DNA of 64,000 nt, from NCBI RefSeq assembly GCF_025950235.1, contig NZ_JAPDDT010000002.1, positions 682,001-746,000 of the forward strand, given 5' to 3'. A program made the position numbers and the translations under genes. The stretch comes from Luteolibacter arcticus (lineage in GTDB: Bacteria; Verrucomicrobiota; Verrucomicrobiia; Verrucomicrobiales; Akkermansiaceae). The first letter of the stretch is position 1; each line of letters starts with the position of its first letter. Below are positions 8,308-16,854 of the stretch, one piece after another. The notes under the pieces are model-generated. The model was not told the DNA's origin, did not search any database, and saw only the letters and a program-made list of their open reading frames with translations.

Positions 8308-9960
8308 ATGTCTCTTCCGTCCTGGGCCACCGAGATCGTCGCGCGCTATGAAAGCGGCGCGGCGGGGCAATTCATCCTCCACGGCAATGTCGCCGACCGC
8401 ATGCTGTTGCGCCTGCCGGAGGGACCGAAGCTCGGGCGGCTCACGGACTATTTGTTAGACGTGCTGTTGCCGCGCTTCCAAGTGGTGCTGAGCTACGATC
8501 CCGGCTTCGGGCTGCGCGTCGAGCGGGGGAAGGAGACCTTTGCCGATTGGCCGGCCTTGAAAGAGATCGGCGAGTTGCCATCGCTGCCGCTGCCCGCGAT
8601 CCGGGCGATTGCCCGCTTTCTCCAGTATGCCCGCAATCTGCGCGCGGTGGGAGCCAAGCCGGTGACCGTGGCGGTGGTGCTGCGGGATGCCCAGCTCTAC
8701 GTGCCGGTGCTGCCGCAGACGATGAACCATGAGCTGAGCGCGATCGCCTCGCTGATCCGCTCGTGGGGTGGTGACACGACCTTGGCGGCGCATGGGCAGG
8801 CGGTGTTCCTGGTGGCGGACCGGATTCACAGCCTCCACCCGCTGGTCGCCACGAATCCGCGGGCGGCGGAGATTGAACTGCCGCTGCCGGATACCGCCGA
8901 GCTGGCGGGCGCCATGCAGGTGCTGGCCCCCGAGTGCCCGAAAGCATTGCCGGCGGATGCGGATTTCCCACGTATCGCCGCGCGGCTGGCGGGGACATCG
9001 ATCGCGGCGCTGGAGGCTTTCCTGCGCCGTCGCAATCACGCCGGTACGCCCTTGGTGGATGCGGATCTCGGGGAGCTGCGGAAAGCCTTGGTCGAACGCG
9101 ATGCAGGCGAGCTGATCGACTTCATCGAACCCGATCGGAATCTTGAAGACGTGATCGGTCTGGAGGGCGTGAAGACGAGGCTGCGGCAGGACCTTTTGCT
9201 GTGGAAGCAGGATGAAGTCGCGGCATTGCCAATGGGCTATCTGTTCTGCGGACCGGTCGGCACGGGCAAGACCTACCTCGCCGAATGCCTCGCCGGGGAA
9301 GCCGGGGTGCCGGTGGTCACGCTGCGGAATTTCCGCGACCGCTGGGTGGGTTCCACCGAGGCGAACCTGGAGAAGATCTTCGCGCTGCTCCATGCGCTCG
9401 GGCGCTGCATCGTCTTCATCGATGAGGCGGACCAAGCGCTGGGCCGGCGCGCCTCCGGTTCGGGCGACTCCGGAGTTTCCAGCCGCGTTTACTCGATGCT
9501 CGCCGCGGAAATGTCCGACACGCGCAATCGTGGCAAGATCCTGTGGGTGCTGGCCTCGAGCCGGCCGGACTTGATCGAGGTGGACCTGAAGCGTCCCGGC
9601 CGCATCGACGTGAAGGTGCCGATCTTCCCCACCGCCACGGCGGAGGAGGGGATGGTTCTGTTAGGCGCGCTGTGCAAGCGACGTGGCATCCCGCTCGATG
9701 ACGCCGCGAAGACCGCGCTGTTGCCGCTGGTCCCGCCATGGCTGACGCCCGGTGCGGCGGAGGCGCTGGCGGTGAAAGCCTATCGCCTGACAAAGACCGG
9801 CACGCCGTCCCCGCAGGAAGCGCTGCGCGCCTGCCTGCAAGGCTATCTGCCGCCGGTCGATCCGCTCATCATCAAGGCGCAGATGCGGCTGGCGGCGGAG
9901 GAAGCGACCGATGCCGAATTCGTGCCCGCGGAGGTCCGCCGCTATCTCGACGCGACGTGA
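8308..9960 (+). CDS. Ycf46-like AAA+ ATPase
   Basis: A 550-residue cytosolic ATPase. The C-terminal AAA+ module has Walker A GPVGTGKT (residues 315-322, Lys321), Walker B CIVFIDEAD (Asp372, Glu373) and the arginine-finger region RPGRID (429-434). The first half resembles a degenerate AAA domain with no Walker A: a FILHGNV motif near residue 22, a VAVVLRDAQ strand, and an ELPLPDTAEL segment like the second-half fold of AAA proteins. This tandem arrangement is like Ycf46. The frame is open from 8014, but the ATG at 8308 is where family-like sequence begins. The next gene overlaps by 4 nt (GTGA), so the two products probably act together. Confidence 0.8.
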   Translation: MSLPSWATEIVARYESGAAGQFILHGNVADRMLLRLPEGPKLGRLTDYLLDVLLPRFQVVLSYDPGFGLRVERGKETFADWPALKEIGELPSLPLPAIRAIARFLQYARNLRAVGAKPVTVAVVLRDAQLYVPVLPQTMNHELSAIASLIRSWGGDTTLAAHGQAVFLVADRIHSLHPLVATNPRAAEIELPLPDTAELAGAMQVLAPECPKALPADADFPRIAARLAGTSIAALEAFLRRRNHAGTPLVDADLGELRKALVERDAGELIDFIEPDRNLEDVIGLEGVKTRLRQDLLLWKQDEVAALPMGYLFCGPVGTGKTYLAECLAGEAGVPVVTLRNFRDRWVGSTEANLEKIFALLHALGRCIVFIDEADQALGRRASGSGDSGVSSRVYSMLAAEMSDTRNRGKILWVLASSRPDLIEVDLKRPGRIDVKVPIFPTATAEEGMVLLGALCKRRGIPLDDAAKTALLPLVPPWLTPGAAEALAVKAYRLTKTGTPSPQEALRACLQGYLPPVDPLIIKAQMRLAAEEATDAEFVPAEVRRYLDAT

Positions 9961-11924
9961 CGCCGGAGCACGAACGGTTCGCGGAACTGGCGACGAGGTC
10001 CTTGGAATCATCGCCGGAACTCCGGGAGGAAGCGCATGCCGAGGTGCTGGGCCGGCTGGCGCATGGCGGTGGAGCAGGGGAGATCCCGGAGGCTGTCGTG
10101 CGACTGGAATCGAAACGGCCACGGTCTCCATGGACGTTGGCGTGCTTCGGGGTAGCAGCGCTAGTCGTTCTGGGCCTGTGTGCCGGTTGGCTGGGACGGC
10201 AAGCGGTGGCGGAAGGGAGAGTTCTCCAAGGGGTCATTCATTTCGGATCGAGCCTCGAGCCCGATGACGACCTGCTGCGCGAGTCCTTGGACCCAGCGAC
10301 CCGTGACTTTGTTTTCGCGGGGATCGGCTCGGACCTGGAGGCGGCGAAGAATCTCGAACGGCAGTGGGAGCTCCATCCCGATGAACTCGGGATCTACGAG
10401 GAACTCATTCACCGTCGACTGGCGGCAAATCAAGGCCTGCCGCCGGATTTCGCGGAGACGTGGCGACGCCTTGAACCTGACAACGGTCTGTGGCCCTTCC
10501 TTGAAGCGATCGGGAAGCACGAGGAATGGAGGAAGGCACCGCCGGCAGGAGAGACGTTTTCCCGGGAGACGCTCGACCTGCTCCGGCAAAGCGCCGCGGC
10601 ACAGCGATTCGAGCCTCACTTGCGGGAACTCCGGTCGCGCCGGCTGGCGATGCTGGGGCCGACCGAGACCTTGGCGGAAGAAACCCGGCTGTTCCTGTAT
10701 TCGATCTCGGCCCTCTGGGTGCCGACGACGCGCCAACAGCACGGAACCATCCTCACCCTCACCAAGGCGGCGCAGCAGGCAGCGGCGGAAAAGAACGCGG
10801 AGGAACTCACCGCTCAGATCGCGTCCTGGGAGGGCTTGGTCGGCCGGCTGGGGGCAAACGGGACCACCTTGCTGGATCTGATCATCCCGGCAATCAGTTG
10901 GAACGACACCGGCAAAGCCATGCTTCAGGGGAGTCGGGACCTCGGCCTGCATGAGCAAGAGGTCCGGCTTGATGATCTCCAGAAGCAGCTCGCGGATTAC
11001 CAAGCGGCCTATCGTCATTCCACAAGGAATGCGCGGCCGATGAGTTCACTGGCCCGGGTGATGGCAGTCGGAGGGCCCAAGCTGGGCCTTGCCGATGATG
11101 AGACCCTCTTCGAGCCCGGACGACGGGTCGAGTACGCGGTGGTGGATCGGATGCTTGGCTTGGCCGCGGCCATCGTGGTGCTGCTTTTCTTCGCCGGTGC
11201 GGCCATCGAGAGCTTCCGGCGCGGTCGCCGGATCAACGGCTTGGCGGATGGCCTGGCGCCGTTGTTCCGCCCGGCGGATCTTTTGTGGACCTTTGGTCTC
11301 GGGATCGCCTTGCCGGCGCTATGGTATGTCGGGATCGCCCGATGGACGCCCATCGGGCTGCGCGACATCGGGATGACCGAATATCATCCGCGGCCGATTT
11401 TGATCCAAGCGGGCGCGGCGCTGGTGTTCGCGATGTTGATGGTGGTCCAGACCGCACGGTGGAGGCTGGTGGCCCGGGCCGGGTTCCTTGCGCTGCGACC
11501 GGCTCGTCCGTGGATCGGTTGGACGATGGCCGGGGTCGCGGCGGCGGTGATTCCTGCGGCCGGAGGCGTGCGCTGGTTGTCCGGAAACGAGGAGCGCTAC
11601 CTGTGGGCGGTGGCAGCCACGGGGGGCTTGTCCTTGCTGTGGCTGCTGTGGGAGGCGGGATCGGTGGTCTTCTCGTCCCGCGATCAGTCGCTCGGTGGCG
11701 TCTTGCTCTGCCGTCGCTTGATTGCGCCGTTCACGATGCTGGCGGTGCTGCTGCTTGCTTCGTGGGCACCCTTGAGATCCACCGAGCGCCACTGGCACGC
11801 CCGCGACAAGGTCACCCGCGCGGACCGGGAGCGGGGCGGCCTGACCCTACGGGAAAGCCGCATGGTCGATCACATTCGCGAGCGCTTCCACAAGGCGTTC
11901 CCTGAAACGAGCGGCACCCGCTGA
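9957..11924 (+). CDS. Polytopic membrane protein translationally coupled to the AAA+ ATPase
   Basis: I do not recognise this 655-residue protein. It starts at a GTG that overlaps the ATPase stop codon (GTGA). A charged cytoplasmic N-terminus (about 55 residues) resembling short anti-sigma-type helices is followed by one membrane segment (about 58-80), a large mostly helical extracytoplasmic domain (about 80-400), and six more membrane segments near 401-420, 440-462, 480-500, 517-535, 547-568 and 587-607. The C-terminus is basic and charged. No catalytic motif is seen. The coupled start and shared direction suggest a membrane-anchored AAA+ machine. It converges on the ECF gene with a 4-nt gap. 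Confidence 0.8.
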   Translation: MTPEHERFAELATRSLESSPELREEAHAEVLGRLAHGGGAGEIPEAVVRLESKRPRSPWTLACFGVAALVVLGLCAGWLGRQAVAEGRVLQGVIHFGSSLEPDDDLLRESLDPATRDFVFAGIGSDLEAAKNLERQWELHPDELGIYEELIHRRLAANQGLPPDFAETWRRLEPDNGLWPFLEAIGKHEEWRKAPPAGETFSRETLDLLRQSAAAQRFEPHLRELRSRRLAMLGPTETLAEETRLFLYSISALWVPTTRQQHGTILTLTKAAQQAAAEKNAEELTAQIASWEGLVGRLGANGTTLLDLIIPAISWNDTGKAMLQGSRDLGLHEQEVRLDDLQKQLADYQAAYRHSTRNARPMSSLARVMAVGGPKLGLADDETLFEPGRRVEYAVVDRMLGLAAAIVVLLFFAGAAIESFRRGRRINGLADGLAPLFRPADLLWTFGLGIALPALWYVGIARWTPIGLRDIGMTEYHPRPILIQAGAALVFAMLMVVQTARWRLVARAGFLALRPARPWIGWTMAGVAAAVIPAAGGVRWLSGNEERYLWAVAATGGLSLLWLLWEAGSVVFSSRDQSLGGVLLCRRLIAPFTMLAVLLLASWAPLRSTERHWHARDKVTRADRERGGLTLRESRMVDHIRERFHKAFPETSGTR

Positions 11925-11928
11925 AAAA

Positions 11929-12645
11929 CTACTGCCCCGAGAGCGCGGCGAAGAGCGCCTGCATTTCCTCGTCCACCAGATCGCCGGAGACGAGTGTCCG
12001 CGAGATTTCCTCGCGCAGGCGATGGCGGTAGCGCTTCCGCAGCCGGTGCACCGCCACCCGGGCCGCGCCTTCGGTCATGCCGAAGTTTTCCGCGATCTCC
12101 GCGTAGGCGATGCGGCTGCTGCCCATGCCGAGGAATTGCTTCCACCGCGCGAAGTCCTCTTCCTCTGCCTCCAGATCGGCCAGCACCTTGTCGAGCAAGG
12201 CCATCGCCCACTCGAGGTCATACAGCGCGTCCGGGCTGCGCGGATCCGCGGGATCGAGCGCGAGCCCCGTCTCCGCGTCGCGCCGGTCGATGGAGATCCG
12301 TGTCGCGAAGCCGCCGCGCTTCTGCCGGTGGGCGTGCCGCCATTCATTCGCGAGGTAGTGCTTGAGCGAGCCTAACAGGAATGCCCTGAACCGCCCGCGG
12401 TCGACATCGGCATGGCGCAGGCTCTGGCCTTCCCACAGGTGGGCGAAGAAGCCTTGCACCAGGTCCTCCGCATCATGCTCGCCGTGGCCGAGTCGCCGGA
12501 CGTAGCGGTAGAGCGGCGGCCAGTAGATGCGGAACAGCTCCGCCAGCCCGTCGCGCGCCCGTGCCGGATCCTCCGCCCCCGCGTCGCCGACGAGGGTCCA
12601 GCGGGTGGTGGCGAAGAGTGAGACGTGGGATCTTTCCGCGGCCAT
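11929..12645 (-). CDS. ECF-type RNA polymerase sigma factor
   Basis: A 238-residue sigma-70 family protein of the ECF type. The start, SLFATTRWTLVGDAG, is typical of ECF factors of PVC-phylum bacteria. Region 2 follows (LYRYVRRLGHGEHDAEDLVQ, near 45-64), and region 4 is an HTH near residues 175-215 (IAYAEIAENFGMTEGAARVAVHRLRKRYR). It is longer than the usual 170-200 residue ECF because of an acidic linker (LADLEAEEEDFARWKQFL) and a C-terminal extension. Such factors in these phyla are often controlled by kinases or FecR-like partners. It lies 58 nt downstream of the FecR-like gene on the same strand. Confidence 0.9.
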   Translation of the reverse strand: MAAERSHVSLFATTRWTLVGDAGAEDPARARDGLAELFRIYWPPLYRYVRRLGHGEHDAEDLVQGFFAHLWEGQSLRHADVDRGRFRAFLLGSLKHYLANEWRHAHRQKRGGFATRISIDRRDAETGLALDPADPRSPDALYDLEWAMALLDKVLADLEAEEEDFARWKQFLGMGSSRIAYAEIAENFGMTEGAARVAVHRLRKRYRHRLREEISRTLVSGDLVDEEMQALFAALSGQ

Positions 12646-12703
12646 GTGATCCCCATCCTAACGGGAATCCGGTGCCGCGTTACACGCGAATGTTGTCAGC
12701 TGC

Positions 12704-14101
12704 TCACGGATAGCGCACGTGCCGCACGGTGAGTCGGCTCAGGGCAAAGTCGCCGCCGTAGTCGTTCCAAAGCTCCAGCGTCGAGGGCATCGCGCTCGCT
12801 TCGGTGTCGAGCTCGGCCAGCGTTTCTCCCTGGGCATTGGTGCCGGCATGGAGGGTGATCTTTCCCGCCGCGGGATCGTAGCGCAGCGTGAGATCGTGGG
12901 TGTCCAGGGCGGACAAGCGGGTCAGCTTGGACTCTTTGCCAGCGACATCGTCGCGCAGGCGCCAGCAGTGGTTCTCGCGGGCAAGGGCGACCACCGAGCA
13001 GAGGCGCTTGCCGTTTGCATCCTTCAGCGTGATCCGCTCGATGCCGCTGCGGCGGGTTTTCTTGTCCGCCATCACGGCGGGGGGGGTGGTGGTGAAACTC
13101 GCCACCCATACCTGCCGACCATCGCCTGGCGGAAGGTCGGTGAAGACCGCTCCGAGGTGGCGGAAGCCGCCCGATGTATCGAGCCGTCCTCCGCCTGCGG
13201 TCATGATGCCCTGCTGCTCGACGACGTTCCACGGTTTGCCCGTGTCCGGCTGCTTGCCGGCGAGCACGGTGTCCGGCGGCTCGCTGAAGTCGTCTTCGAA
13301 GATTACCCGCTCGACCGGCGGTGCTTGACGGAACGCAAGCCGCTCCGCCGCGGCCCGCCGGGTCGGCCCGCCATCACGCCACGAGGCGGATTCACCGGCG
13401 GAGAGCACGAGCGTGTCCGTGCCCGGCCGCTTGATTTCCACGCTGCCGCCCAGCACGTGCACGTCGCACGATCCATCGTCCAGCGCGCGGATGCCGAAGT
13501 CGGTGCCGACATGCCGCACGGTCGCGCCAGCCACCTTGACCTCGAAGCCCGGGCTATCCGCCGCCGCGCGGAAGAAGGTCCGGCCACGCCGCAGCTCGAG
13601 GTCGCCGTCGTTGCTCGTCAGCCGCAAGCTCGCTTCGCCATCGATGCTTGCCTCGGCGGAAGGATTCAGCCGCACGACCACCATGCCGTTGTGGACGTCG
13701 AGCATCTCACCCTTTTTCCAGAAGTTGGAGGTGGCCCCTTTTCCGTCGATGAGGAAATGGCTGTCCGCAGAGGCGGTCATGGTCACCCGCGGCGTGTTCG
13801 CGTGGATGACCATGGCCGTGAAAAATCCGGCCACCAGCACGGCGGCGAGGGCCAGCAGCACCTTGCCGATCTTGCGCCGCCTGACCGTCGGGACGGTGAC
13901 CACCTTGGCGTGCGCGGCCAGATAGTCCGGCATCTCGTAGGTATCCACGAGCATCTGGTCGGTGCACAGCAGCGCGTAGTAATCGCGCCGCGCTGCGGGG
14001 TCGCGCAGCAGAATCTCCTGGAGCCGGGCGAAGTCCTCCTTGCCGATGCTGCCGTCAACCAACTCGTGGATCAGCGGCAAGGTCTCGCTTGGCCGGCTCA
14101 T
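12704..14101 (-). CDS. FecR-like transmembrane regulator with C-terminal sugar-binding-like domain
   Basis: A 465-residue single-pass protein. Residues 1-78 are a cytoplasmic helical region (IHELVDGSIGKEDFARLQEI) expected to bind a sigma factor, 80-100 is a membrane helix, and 105-240 is a FecR domain (GATVRHVGTDFGIRALDDGS and VLSAGESASW). Residues 275-465 form a concanavalin/LamG-like beta domain. FecR proteins act as anti-sigma or signal-transducing partners of ECF factors. The upstream ECF gene overlaps it by 4 nt (ATGA), which identifies that factor as the cognate partner. The extracytoplasmic domain could sense a glycan, but the ligand is not known. Confidence 0.88.
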   Translation of the reverse strand: MSRPSETLPLIHELVDGSIGKEDFARLQEILLRDPAARRDYYALLCTDQMLVDTYEMPDYLAAHAKVVTVPTVRRRKIGKVLLALAAVLVAGFFTAMVIHANTPRVTMTASADSHFLIDGKGATSNFWKKGEMLDVHNGMVVVRLNPSAEASIDGEASLRLTSNDGDLELRRGRTFFRAAADSPGFEVKVAGATVRHVGTDFGIRALDDGSCDVHVLGGSVEIKRPGTDTLVLSAGESASWRDGGPTRRAAAERLAFRQAPPVERVIFEDDFSEPPDTVLAGKQPDTGKPWNVVEQQGIMTAGGGRLDTSGGFRHLGAVFTDLPPGDGRQVWVASFTTTPPAVMADKKTRRSGIERITLKDANGKRLCSVVALARENHCWRLRDDVAGKESKLTRLSALDTHDLTLRYDPAAGKITLHAGTNAQGETLAELDTEASAMPSTLELWNDYGGDFALSRLTVRHVRYP

Positions 14102-14631
14102 GAACTCCCGGGTTGATGAAGTTGGCCCTCGATGCAGCGCCGCAATCCGGCCCGGAGCTGATGGAGCCGCGCCTTGAGCGTGCCCACGCTGCGGTGGGTG
14201 TCATTCGCCAGTGTCTCCAGCGAGCCGCCGCTCCAGTAGCGGTGGCGCAGCAACACGGTGTCCTTCGGGGTGAGCTTGGCCAAGCAGTTGGAAAGCGCGG
14301 CCCGGCGTTCGGGCAACTCGTCCACCGTCTCGGCGAACTCGGTGGCGAAGAGGTCGAAGAGCTTGTCGTCGAAATTCACCAGCGGCGACTTCCGCTGCTT
14401 GCGCAGGTGGCTTTTCACCTCGAGCTGCGCGATCTGGAAGGACCAGTTCTTAAAGCTGCTTCCCGGGCGGAACTTCTCGCGCTTTTTCCACAGCACCATG
14501 TTTACCGCCTGCCGGATGTCATACGCCGCGTGCATATCGCCGGTCAGCGCGCGGATAAAATAGAACAGATCCATCTGACAGCGGGTCAGTTCGCTCACGA
14601 ATTCGTCGAGATTCTCTTCGCTGGAGTCCAT
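14098..14631 (-). CDS. ECF-type sigma factor partnered with the FecR-like protein
   Basis: A 177-residue sigma factor of the group found beside FecR-domain proteins in Planctomycetes and Verrucomicrobia. Region 2 is seen as LTRCQMDLFYFIRALTGDMH and AAYDIRQAVNMVLWKK, and region 4 as LTPKDTVLLRHRYWSGGSLE and LKARLHQLRAGLRRCIEG. I use the ATG at 14631; a GTG at 14649 would add six residues. Its TGA overlaps the ATG of the FecR-like gene. The queG gene ends 39 nt upstream on the same strand, so the operon may begin there, although the functions are unrelated. Confidence 0.9.
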   Translation of the reverse strand: MDSSEENLDEFVSELTRCQMDLFYFIRALTGDMHAAYDIRQAVNMVLWKKREKFRPGSSFKNWSFQIAQLEVKSHLRKQRKSPLVNFDDKLFDLFATEFAETVDELPERRAALSNCLAKLTPKDTVLLRHRYWSGGSLETLANDTHRSVGTLKARLHQLRAGLRRCIEGQLHQPGSS

Positions 14632-14670
14632 GGCTGCCTGGGAATGCACGGTCCATGCCGGGCCGATGGT

Positions 14671-15702
14671 TTAGTTTGGATGCGGGATTTCTGCCAGCCG
14701 GGAGCGGATCTTTTCCACCGCCCAAGCCGCGTGTTCGGCAATCAGCGGATCGGGATCGGCCGCCGCGCGGTCCAGGGAGGGCAGATCGTCCGCTCCGCCG
14801 GTGTTGCCCAGCACCACGCAGACGTTCCGCAGGAAACGCGGGCGCTTGATCCGCTTGATCGGCGATTTTGAGAAGAGCGTGCGGAAACCGTCGTCATCCA
14901 GCGCCAGGAAATCGCGGGCCTTCATCGCGAACACCGTTTCGCGGGCGTGAAAGCGAGCCTCACGCGACTCCTGGGCAAAGCGATTCCACGGGCACACCTC
15001 GAGGCAGGCGTCGCAGCCGTAGAGCCGGTCGCCGATCGCCTCGCGGAATTCCTCCGGGATCGGTCCCTTGTGCTCGATCGTCAGGTAGGAGATGCAGCGC
15101 CGGGCATCCACCCGGTGCGGCGCGGTGATCGCCTGGGTCGGGCAGGCATCGATGCAGCGGGTGCATTTCCCGCAATGGTCGCCGAAAACCGGGTCCGGAG
15201 GCAGATCCAGGGTGGTCAGCAGCTCGGCGAGGAAGAACCAAGTGCCGATCTGCCGGTGAATCTGCACGGTCGATTTTCCGTTCCAGCCGAGCCCGGCATC
15301 GCTGGCGAAGTCGCGCTCTAGCACGGGGCCCGTATCGACGTAGAAGCGCTGCGTGCCGCCGAGCGCCTGCATGCCCTCGTCCATTCGCCGTAACATCTTC
15401 TCGATGATGTCGTGGTAATCGTCATTCCACGCATAGCGGGCGATCCGGTAGCCTTCCCCCGCGCTACGGCCCGGGTAGTAATTCAGCGCGAGGCAGACCA
15501 CCGCCTTGCAGCCGGGCAGCACCTCGCGCGGGTCGCAGCGGCGCTCCGGCGTGCGTTCCATCCATGCCATGTCGCCGTGGCAGCCATCGTCGATCCAGTC
15601 CTTGAAAGTGTCCGCATGCGTCGCCACGCGCGCGACCGCGATCCGGCAATCGTCAAAGCCGGTCTCGCGGGCGAGCTGCTTGATCGCATCGGCCGGGGAC
15701 AT
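14671..15702 (-). CDS. queG: Epoxyqueuosine reductase
   Basis: This cobalamin-dependent iron-sulfur enzyme carries out the last step of queuosine biosynthesis, reducing epoxyqueuosine to queuosine at the wobble base of tRNA. The 343-residue protein contains the conserved FYVDTGPVLERDFA block (120-133), with Asp123 the probable catalytic acid, two 4Fe-4S sites (Cys177, 180, 183 and Cys237; Cys230, 233, 203 and Cys187), and a C-terminal HEAT-like segment (near 295-340). The length is normal for the shorter QueG forms. No other queuosine gene is in the window. It is divergent from the TIM-barrel gene. Confidence 0.95.
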   Translation of the reverse strand: MSPADAIKQLARETGFDDCRIAVARVATHADTFKDWIDDGCHGDMAWMERTPERRCDPREVLPGCKAVVCLALNYYPGRSAGEGYRIARYAWNDDYHDIIEKMLRRMDEGMQALGGTQRFYVDTGPVLERDFASDAGLGWNGKSTVQIHRQIGTWFFLAELLTTLDLPPDPVFGDHCGKCTRCIDACPTQAITAPHRVDARRCISYLTIEHKGPIPEEFREAIGDRLYGCDACLEVCPWNRFAQESREARFHARETVFAMKARDFLALDDDGFRTLFSKSPIKRIKRPRFLRNVCVVLGNTGGADDLPSLDRAAADPDPLIAEHAAWAVEKIRSRLAEIPHPN

Positions 15703-15827
15703 GGGGGGACCATGGGGCGGGAAGGCGCGCGAGACAACCGCGGCGTCATTGCGCAGTTTTTGGCCGCTCCGCCCCTACCCGAACCGGTGGATTGAAATCC
15801 CCGGCGGGCCGGTCAGGGTTGGGAACC

Positions 15828-16718
15828 ATGCACCGCCGGCAATTCATCGAACGCTCCGCCCTCGCCCTCGCCGCCGCTGGCGTTTCGCCCCTGCTTGCGG
15901 CGGAGAATGCTCCGGCGGATCGGCCGCTCGCCGTCTTTACCAAGATGCTCGAGAAAGTTCCCGCGGACGAGCTCGCGGAGAAAATCGCGGCACTGGGCAT
16001 TACCGGCATCGAGGCTCCGATCCGGGCGGGCGGGCACATTGAGCCGAGGGACGTGGCGGACAAGCTGCCTGCTTTCAACGAGGCCTTCAAAAAGCGCGGC
16101 CTCGAGATCGTCATTCTTTCCTCCGACGTCGATCAGGTGAAGCCCGAACACGAAACCGTGCTCCGCACTGCCGCCGCGCTCGGCATCAAGCGCTATCGAC
16201 TCAAGCACTACCGTTACGACTTGAAGAAGCCGATCGCCCCGCAGCTTGCGGACATCCGCGCCAAGCTCATCGACATCGCCGCGATGAATAAGGAACTCGG
16301 AGTGCAGGGCCAGTATCAGAATCACCGCGGCAACGATTACGTCGGCGGCCCGATCTGGGACATGGTCTCAGCGCTTGACGGCATCGATCCCGCGCAGCTC
16401 GGATTGGCCTTCGACTTCGCGCATGCCACCGTCGAGGGAGGCAACGCCTGGGAACTGAACCTGCACCGCGCCGCTTCGCACATCGTGTCGGTCTATTTCA
16501 AGGACTACCGCCTGGATGGGCGCCAGTGGAACCCGTGCCCACTCGGTGAAGGTGCGGTGAATCCGAAGTCGGCGGCGCTCGTCCGTCAGCTCCTGCCAGC
16601 CACCACTCCGATCTCCATCCACATCGAGTACATCTCCGGCGACAACCACGTCGCCCGCATGCTGGAGGCGATGAAGAACGATGTCGGGACCTTGAGGAAG
16701 TGGCTGAAGCCGGCCTGA
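15828..16718 (+). CDS. Secreted sugar phosphate isomerase/epimerase-like TIM-barrel protein
   Basis: A 296-residue member of the xylose isomerase-like (AP endonuclease 2 fold) TIM-barrel superfamily. It has a Tat-type signal (MHRRQFIERSALALAAAGV) ending near AAE, then barrel strands and metal-site-type residues in GITGIEAPIRAGGH, LGLAFDFAHATVEGG and ISIHIEYISG. Exported members are common in Verrucomicrobia and Planctomycetes and are usually linked to sugar or polyol breakdown, but the exact reaction cannot be predicted. I use the ATG at 15828 because it places RRQF at the N-terminus; a TTG at 15792 is in frame. A hairpin repeat follows 28 nt downstream. Confidence 0.85.
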   Translation: MHRRQFIERSALALAAAGVSPLLAAENAPADRPLAVFTKMLEKVPADELAEKIAALGITGIEAPIRAGGHIEPRDVADKLPAFNEAFKKRGLEIVILSSDVDQVKPEHETVLRTAAALGIKRYRLKHYRYDLKKPIAPQLADIRAKLIDIAAMNKELGVQGQYQNHRGNDYVGGPIWDMVSALDGIDPAQLGLAFDFAHATVEGGNAWELNLHRAASHIVSVYFKDYRLDGRQWNPCPLGEGAVNPKSAALVRQLLPATTPISIHIEYISGDNHVARMLEAMKNDVGTLRKWLKPA

Positions 16719-16746
16719 GAAGCCGTCTGAAAAATATCGGCGGAAC

Positions 16747-16824
16747 GGCTCCCCAATTGCCCATTGGGGAGCCAAGGCGGAGGGGCGGGACGCCCCTCCA
16801 ACGGACTGGGGCAAGATGCCCCAG
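16747..16824. repeat. Three tandem perfect hairpins (REP-like cluster)
   Basis: Three perfect stem-loops follow one another: GGCTCCCCAA/TTGGGGAGCC (16747-16756 and 16764-16773), GGAGGGGC/GCCCCTCC (16779-16786 and 16792-16799) and CTGGGGCA/TGCCCCAG (16806-16813 and 16817-16824). They lie between two convergent genes. None has a T tract. The regular spacing and the GC/AT composition of the stems resemble dispersed palindromic elements rather than a single terminator. Confidence 0.65.
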
Positions 16825-16854
16825 CTACGAATTCCAGACAGGCTCTAACAGCCC

